Positions 7,701 through 9,174 of a stretch of DNA of 9,174 nucleotides are shown one piece after another. A model generated the notes under the pieces. It was not told the DNA's origin. It searched no databases and saw only the letters and a list, made by a program, of their open reading frames with translations. The stretch covers positions 1 to 9,174 of the forward strand of contig CAIYOB010000497.1 in NCBI GenBank assembly GCA_903927685.1, given 5' to 3'. The translations under genes and the position numbers were made by a program. The stretch comes from an uncultured Planctomycetaceae bacterium (lineage in GTDB: Bacteria; Planctomycetota; Planctomycetia; Pirellulales; Pirellulaceae). How positions within the stretch are numbered: position 1 is the stretch's first letter; the number at the start of each line of letters is the position of its first letter.

Positions 7701-8684
7701 GCGTTGCTGGCCGGCAGTGAATTGGGCCAGTACGTCTTCGACAACGTGGCGACCTTGCTCATTCCGACGGCTCCGACCGGCCTGGCTGCCACCGTGCAAA
7801 CCGGACCTCAGGTGAGCCTGACCTGGACGGACAATGCCACCACCGAGACCGGTTTCGTGATTCGGCGCAGCGACAACGGGGTCTGGAATAACAGCTATGC
7901 CACGCTCGCCGCTGCGCCCGGCACGGGCAAGGTCACCTTTGTGGATCCGGCCGTACAGGCCGCCCATACTTACGAGTACCGGGTGGTTGCCGTAAATGCC
8001 ACGGCGACGTCGGCTCCTTCCAATACGGCCAGCGCGGTGATGCCAGCGGTAATCCTCGCCGCGCCGGCGGCACCGACGAACTTGGCGGCGACGCTCGCGG
8101 GCTCGGTCGCGACGGGGCCGCGGATTGTGCTCGGGTTCACGGACCTTGCCAACACCGAGACCGGCTTTGAGGTGCAGCGGAGTACGGACGGAGGCCTGAC
8201 TTACACCGCGCTTACCACGCTGCCCCTGAGGGCCGGCACTGGCCTCGTCACCTATACGGACGTTGCGGTGACGGCCGGCACCACCTACGTGTATCGCGTG
8301 AGGGCGGTGCGCGGGCTCGCGGTCTCCGCCTTCTCGAATTCCGCCACCGTGGCGGTCGGCGCGGCCCCCGTGGCGCCGCTCAATTTCGCGGGAACCACCA
8401 GCACGATGCTGTTTGGGCTGCGGGCCCAGGTCGATCTGACGTGGACGGACAATTCCGACAACGAAGTGCGGTTTGTGATCCAGCGGGCCACGAACGCATC
8501 CTTCACGGCCGACCTGAACAGCACCACCGTGACGGGCACGAACACGGCCACGCCGCAGACCGGCACGGTGTCACAATTCTGGCTCTCCAGACGGACGTCC
8601 TACTACTACCGGATCCGGGCCGAGAACGCCAACGGTCAGTCAGCGTGGGTGACGCTCAACCCGCTCCCACTGACCACGCCTTGA
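1596..8684 (+). CDS. Giant secreted fusion: multicopper oxidase + vanadium-dependent haloperoxidase with FN3/cadherin-like domains
   Basis: 2362 residues from ATG 1596. The frame is open from 1386, but the extra 70 residues resemble nothing, and 1596 gives a leader matching the next gene. Order: Arg/Lys-rich leader with LECLEGRSLLAA (33-44); multicopper oxidase (about 48-1448) interrupted by five inserted modules; FN3 (1450-1559); cadherin-like domain (about 1560-1670); vanadium haloperoxidase/PAP2-like domain (1671-2056); three FN3 domains (2057-2155, 2156-2255, 2256-2362). Copper motifs: HLHG 476-479, HDH 539-541, HPIHFH 1323-1328, HCHILSHEEMDM 1426-1437. Vanadate pocket: Lys1928, Arg1935, Ser1971-Gly-His1973, Arg2022, His2028. 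The oxidase part would couple oxidation of phenols, bilirubin-like compounds or metal ions to reduction of O2 to water. The second enzyme would oxidise halides with H2O2, or act as a phosphatase. It is probably exported; no C-terminal anchor or sorting motif is seen. It appears monocistronic, with a hairpin just downstream. Both catalytic assignments are strong by motif; the substrates are unknown. Confidence 0.9.
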   Translation: MVRTSVERCAATRGNKSRGKQGRRRRQERSLRLECLEGRSLLAALPLGPMQGGTPDYYETANWAFSPQPSDIAVTVGIQGDGTGATGTATVTNGVVTGLKLVAGGAGYTNATVALTGSRGAGAIAAATITYDTLQSITVDAPGSGYEAATTSVEIQGVGTGAAAEAVIDVDGSITGIKVLSAGTGYTTAPMVTITSTSGAGAVATASVSGPITGLALLTGGSGYVNGGIRKFVDSLPGLTEANQNNLGQYIAIAVPDTTTYPGSDYYEIAVVEYTEQMHSDLNPTTLRGYVQLETPANAATSKHIPLKYGAHTPADPADDLPVRDRQGQQVYAYDEPHYLGATIVANKDVPVRIKFSNYLPTGAGGDLFLPVDTTVMGSGMGPNMAMLMGAGVTASYDGVATTTLTVNHDGGTVFEVGMPVMLEGFAPVAYNGEYRVTSVMADGMSFQVTRDGNPGAITTQGTVTEAYADSRATLHLHGGDNPWISDGTQHQWITPYGEITNYDKGASLQNVPDMPDPGDGSMTFFWPNHQSARLMFYHDHAFGITRLNVYAGEAAGYVLTDPVEQDLLARGILPADQIPLIIQDKTFVDPTAILATDPTWPLQLDDELNDLWMGHVFMPAEDPNVLDGVAPLGRWLYGPWQWPPFPVDHLVLHSVTEILVTNGGSKYDPDPAKAPQVTITHPIVDGAGNPINGVTRRAADARAIVDPLTGKVTSIQVLDGGSYEGEPVITIEAPRDPTGTTATAFAVNYLTPNVPDISMTPEAFMDTAVVNGTAYPFLEVDPKAYEFRILNASDDRFYNLQLVQATSIISSITLANPGSGYTRAPSVRITDYLADGVTAGPGIGAKAVARLEYDADTGRPTGRIANIEVLAVGSGYVNPRITLAGGNFTEAATATAEVYSDPTEVGMVEFAEFQPDGTEWPAGWPTPDHRIGGIPDPNRLGPAMVQIATEGGFLPAPVVWDNIPLGWDKDPLSITVNNVKEHNVFLGCAERADVIVDFSKFAGQTLLLYSDTPAPVPAGDPRVDYYTVNPDQSAEGGSVSTLPGYGPNVRTLMQIRVKPWTGAPGTAPPAYDFDGLMAEFQSPATSPPLVTVTPAPGTAGTGATVAPVIDPATGEVTAINVVNGGSGYTDPVVTIRGIPGDDGTGATATASIDPATGAVTAITMVTGGRGYEAHDSVFARGQDPIIVPQAPYNAAYGLSGVGTDTFPELTTAYERINSDSLTFRPLDLTTPEPGDLATEAVTIHNKDKAIVEEWSTEWGRIQTFLGVEVPFTNSLNQTSLWFTVQDPVTEILTDSGDLMSPIGKLGDGTQIWKIAHNGVDTHPIHFHLFNVQVINRVDWAGFVKPPEPNELGWKDTVRMNPLETAVVAFRPVAPKLPFGQPDSIRLLDPTMPQGATTGFKPFDANGDPVTVVNDYYNFGWEYVWHCHILSHEEMDMMRPMQLNVARTLPTAPGLTGVLNGTQVDLTWTDGTPYDLATGKPLAPNFLGNPANEIGFRVERARLTTPTDPGTFIDLGPVPANTTRFVDATLNPRWRYVYRIVAFNAAGDSASNTVQVGLGAPEVSGFIRFADQDAPLHITAADFAAHFTDPDAGQTLQAVQIVTVPTHGTLQVSGVPVVAGQEIPAADLANLTYQPAAGYVGNDSFTWDGSDGALYSLLPATVSLTVDPAGSDIVTQWNLLMLSLNLAHGNMASRLQAMVHTAIYDTLTAFGGGYAPYQVTTPAPAGGSPEAAATAAAYQVLSMAVTMPAQRALIQARYDDHLAAIADGPAETAGVAFGRSVGQAILALRADDGAMMAMMMPHPDGTAPGAWRRTASGEPMAPGWGQVTPWAMTAGNQFDQGGPPALTSAEYAADYQETQAWGSATSTLRTADQTATVMFWADHPFPKWYAVARDISQRENLSLAENARLFHLLSVAMADATIAVWDMKYNYSFWRPETAIHLGDTDGNDATLADPTWASLIPAPAFPEYLSGHSTNSAAAAKVLELFFGRGDYAFQLSAMGVPGTRAYTSFQQAAEECGRSRIYGGIHFQFSNQEALLAGSELGQYVFDNVATLLIPTAPTGLAATVQTGPQVSLTWTDNATTETGFVIRRSDNGVWNNSYATLAAAPGTGKVTFVDPAVQAAHTYEYRVVAVNATATSAPSNTASAVMPAVILAAPAAPTNLAATLAGSVATGPRIVLGFTDLANTETGFEVQRSTDGGLTYTALTTLPLRAGTGLVTYTDVAVTAGTTYVYRVRAVRGLAVSAFSNSATVAVGAAPVAPLNFAGTTSTMLFGLRAQVDLTWTDNSDNEVRFVIQRATNASFTADLNSTTVTGTNTATPQTGTVSQFWLSRRTSYYYRIRAENANGQSAWVTLNPLPLTTP
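1809..2276 (+). repeat. GSGY modules, insertion 1 (four tandem units, residues 72-227)
   Basis: Four units of 38-40 residues. Each has the form V-x-I-x-G-x-G-x-G-A-x-A-x-A-x-V, then G-x-I/V-T-G-I/L-x-V/L, then a GSGY-like turn (GGAGYTN, PGSGYEA, AGTGYTT, GGSGYVN). They lie between ETANWAFSP and the oxidase's GGIRKFVDSLPGL and look inserted into the N-terminal part of the oxidase. The block starts with the V-x-I strand and ends with the GSGY turn. Confidence 0.82.
2772..2993 (+). repeat. Insertion 2: different beta module just before the HLHG copper motif (residues 393-466)
   Basis: It runs from GVTASYDG to about GTVTEA and contains TTLTVNHDGG, FEVGMPVMLEGFAPVAYNGE and YRVTSVMADGMSFQVT. It lacks the GSGY turn, so it is a different module, resembling small beta domains seen in phage-like and surface proteins. 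It splits the oxidase between the VDTTVMGSGMGP segment and RATLHLHGG. It is a single copy, listed as a module insertion. Confidence 0.5.
3561..3839 (+). repeat. GSGY modules, insertion 3 (residues 656-748)
   Basis: It begins in the GSGY strand (VTEILVTNGGSKY) and continues through QVTIT, ADARAIVDPLTGKVTSIQVL and a diverged turn DGGSYEGEP. It ends in the alanine-rich strand TTATAFAV, just before the oxidase segment TPNVPDISMTPEAF. That is about one full unit plus flanking half units. Its phase is opposite to insertions 1 and 5. Confidence 0.72.
4011..4292 (+). repeat. GSGY modules, insertion 4 (residues 806-899)
   Basis: It is placed directly after the oxidase strand RILNASDDRFYNLQLVQ. It begins with SITLANPGSGYT, carries a unit through AKAVARLEYDADTG to IANIEVLAVGSGYV, and ends with AATATAEV. 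Host sequence resumes with DPTEVGMVEFAEFQPDG. About two units, in the same phase as insertion 3. Confidence 0.78.
4863..5117 (+). repeat. GSGY modules, insertion 5 (residues 1090-1174)
   Basis: Two clean units: LVTVTPAPGTAGTGATVAPV, then IDPATGEVTAINVVNGGSGY, followed by VVTIRGIPGDDGTGATATAS, then IDPATGAVTAITMVTGGRGY. The copies share IDPATGxVTAI at the protein level and are clearly related at the DNA level. They sit between GLMAEFQSPATS and HDSVFARGQDPIIV. The phase is that of insertion 1. Confidence 0.82.
5943..6605 (+). other. Linker domains: FN3 followed by cadherin-like beta domain
   Basis: Residues 1450-1559 are fibronectin type III-like: PTAPGLTGVLNGTQVDLTWT, later NEIGFRVERA, and RYVYRIVAFNAAGDSASNTV. 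Residues about 1560-1670 match the bacterial cadherin-like type, with FAAHFTDPDAGQTLQAVQIV, THGTLQVSGVPV and YVGNDSFTWDGSDG. Together they separate the two enzymes. Confidence 0.75.
6606..7763 (+). other. Vanadium-dependent haloperoxidase / PAP2-type domain
   Basis: Residues 1671-2056. Three pocket motifs are in order: KYNYSFWRP (Lys1928, Arg1935, spacing 7 as Lys353/Arg360 in the Curvularia enzyme), FPEYLSGHS (Ser1971, Gly1972, His1973, corresponding to Ser402-Gly-His404), and SRIYGGIHF (Arg2022, His2028, spacing 6 as Arg490/His496). The N-terminal WNLLMLSLNLAHGN...HTAIYDTLTAF helices fit bacterial members. The serine at His2028+4 replaces the aspartate of the PAP2 signature. Haloperoxidase is preferred over phosphatase by the wider context (PxFPEYxSGHS, SRIYGGIHF). 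The same fold supports both reactions, so the chemistry is not proven. Confidence 0.85.
7764..8681 (+). other. Three C-terminal fibronectin type III domains
   Basis: Residues 2057-2155, 2156-2255 and 2256-2362. They share the framework PxAPxxLAAT, V-x-L-x-[WF]-T-D-x-x-x-x-E, xGFxI/VxRS and YxYRVxAVNxxxxSxxSN. The third is the most divergent (VDLTWTDNSDNEVRFVIQRA, YYYRIRAENANGQSAW). The chain ends a few residues after the last domain, with no anchor or sorting motif. Confidence 0.8.
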
Positions 8685-8698
8685 TCCACAACCTCAGC

Positions 8699-8732
8699 TC
8701 TCCGGCGTCCGCCCCGGGGCGGACGTCGGAGA
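8699..8732. terminator. Long inverted repeat after the giant gene, probable transcription terminator or mRNA end hairpin
   Basis: Arms TCTCCGGCGTCCGCCCC (8699-8715) and GGGGCGGACGTCGGAGA (8716-8732) are complementary over 17 positions with a single G:T pair (8705/8726). This gives a very stable GC-rich hairpin 14 bases after the stop codon. No T-tract follows, so a classical Rho-independent terminator is not certain. As a palindrome it could also act on the other strand or as a protein site. Confidence 0.55.
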
Positions 8733-8800
8733 CGGCTGCCCGCCCACTTGACTTGAATCGTCAGGTGTTTGTGCACGGCAACCGGTGAACTCTGATCGGC

Positions 8801-8804
8801 AGGA
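8801..8804 (+). promoter_or_regulatory. Ribosome binding site for the gene at 8813
   Basis: AGGA (within GGCAGGAC) lies 8 bases before ATG 8813 and supports that start. Confidence 0.5.
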
Positions 8805-8812
8805 CAGCAGCC

Positions 8813-9174
8813 ATGAAAACCTCACTACTCGACGCCCGTGCAACTCGTCTCTTCTCGAGGCCTCGCCGGACCGGTGCCCCGGGCCGGCGGCGATTTCGCC
8901 CGGCCCTGGAAACGCTCGAAGGGCGCGCCCTGTTGGCATCGCAGTTCGTGTTCTCGGGATTCGCGCCGGAACTGCCGGCCGGCGTGCCGTCGGCCTTCTC
9001 CGTCACAGCCAAGAACAGCGATGGTTCGACCGACGCGTTGTACGCCGGCACCCTGCGCTTCCACAGCAGCGATGCCCAAGCCGTCCTGCCCGCCGACTGC
9101 ACACTGACCAATGGGTCGGCCACCCTGAGCTTTACGCTGCAGACGCCCGGGACGCAATCCATCACCGCCGTGGA
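8813..9174 (+). CDS. Secreted planctomycete exoprotein with Ig-like repeat (3' partial)
   Basis: The frame is open from ATG 8813 to the window end (120 codons visible), so the protein continues beyond it. Residues 1-30 are basic and Arg-rich; residues 31-42 are ALETLEGRALLA, nearly the same leader as the giant upstream protein, at almost the same distance from the Met. From residue 45, FVFSGFAPELPAGVPSAFSV, then DALYAGTLRFHSSDAQAVLP, then TLQTPGTQSITAVD follow. This is the pattern of an Ig-like repeat common in large planctomycete surface proteins, where Y-x-G-T-[VL]-x-F-x-S-S-D-x-Q-A-x-L-P-A-D and T-x-G-T-Q-S-I-T recur. Its full function cannot be told from this fragment. It lies 128 bases after the giant gene behind a strong hairpin, so it is probably transcribed separately or only partly with it. 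Confidence 0.83.
   Translation, partial: MKTSLLDARATRLFSRPRRTGAPGRRRFRPALETLEGRALLASQFVFSGFAPELPAGVPSAFSVTAKNSDGSTDALYAGTLRFHSSDAQAVLPADCTLTNGSATLSFTLQTPGTQSITAV

Noticed and set aside
5256..7967. 903-codon open frame on the - strand
   Set aside because: Same explanation: a mirror of GC-rich coding sequence on the + strand, with no recognisable protein features.

Overview
This GC-rich window looks like a planctomycete chromosome. The main evidence is the arginine-rich leader ending in the LExLEGRxLLA type of N-terminus on two consecutive large secreted proteins. The Ig-like repeat style of the second protein and the very long multidomain exoprotein point the same way. The assignment is inferred from motifs; no ribosomal or marker gene is present. 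All supported genes are on the + strand.

Positions 1-1357 hold a compact regulatory cluster. It contains the C-terminal region 4 of a sigma-70 factor (cut by the window start), a zinc-ribbon/STAS anti-sigma-antagonist-like protein, a 73-residue unknown protein and a small FHA-domain protein. The first three are joined by 4-base ATGA stop/start overlaps, and the two junctions carry a near-copy of the same 34-base sequence exactly 500 bases apart. This layout suggests translationally coupled sigma-factor control by partner switching and possibly phosphorylation-dependent recognition, but no kinase or phosphatase is visible here.

After a 238-base gap without a clear gene comes one giant ORF (best start 1596, 2362 residues). 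In order it encodes a planctomycete-type leader, a multicopper oxidase of the laccase/CotA/bilirubin-oxidase kind with all four copper motifs, an FN3 domain, a cadherin-like beta domain, a vanadium-dependent haloperoxidase/PAP2-type domain with its canonical vanadate-pocket residues, and three C-terminal FN3 domains. The oxidase is interrupted at four places by glycine-rich GSGY modules and at a fifth by a different beta module. The fusion of a copper oxidase and a vanadium haloperoxidase in one exported chain is the main novelty. A long perfect-but-one inverted repeat follows the stop.

At 8813 a second secreted protein of the same leader type starts and runs off the window end. It has no stop inside the window. 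Its visible part is an Ig-like repeat typical of planctomycete surface proteins.
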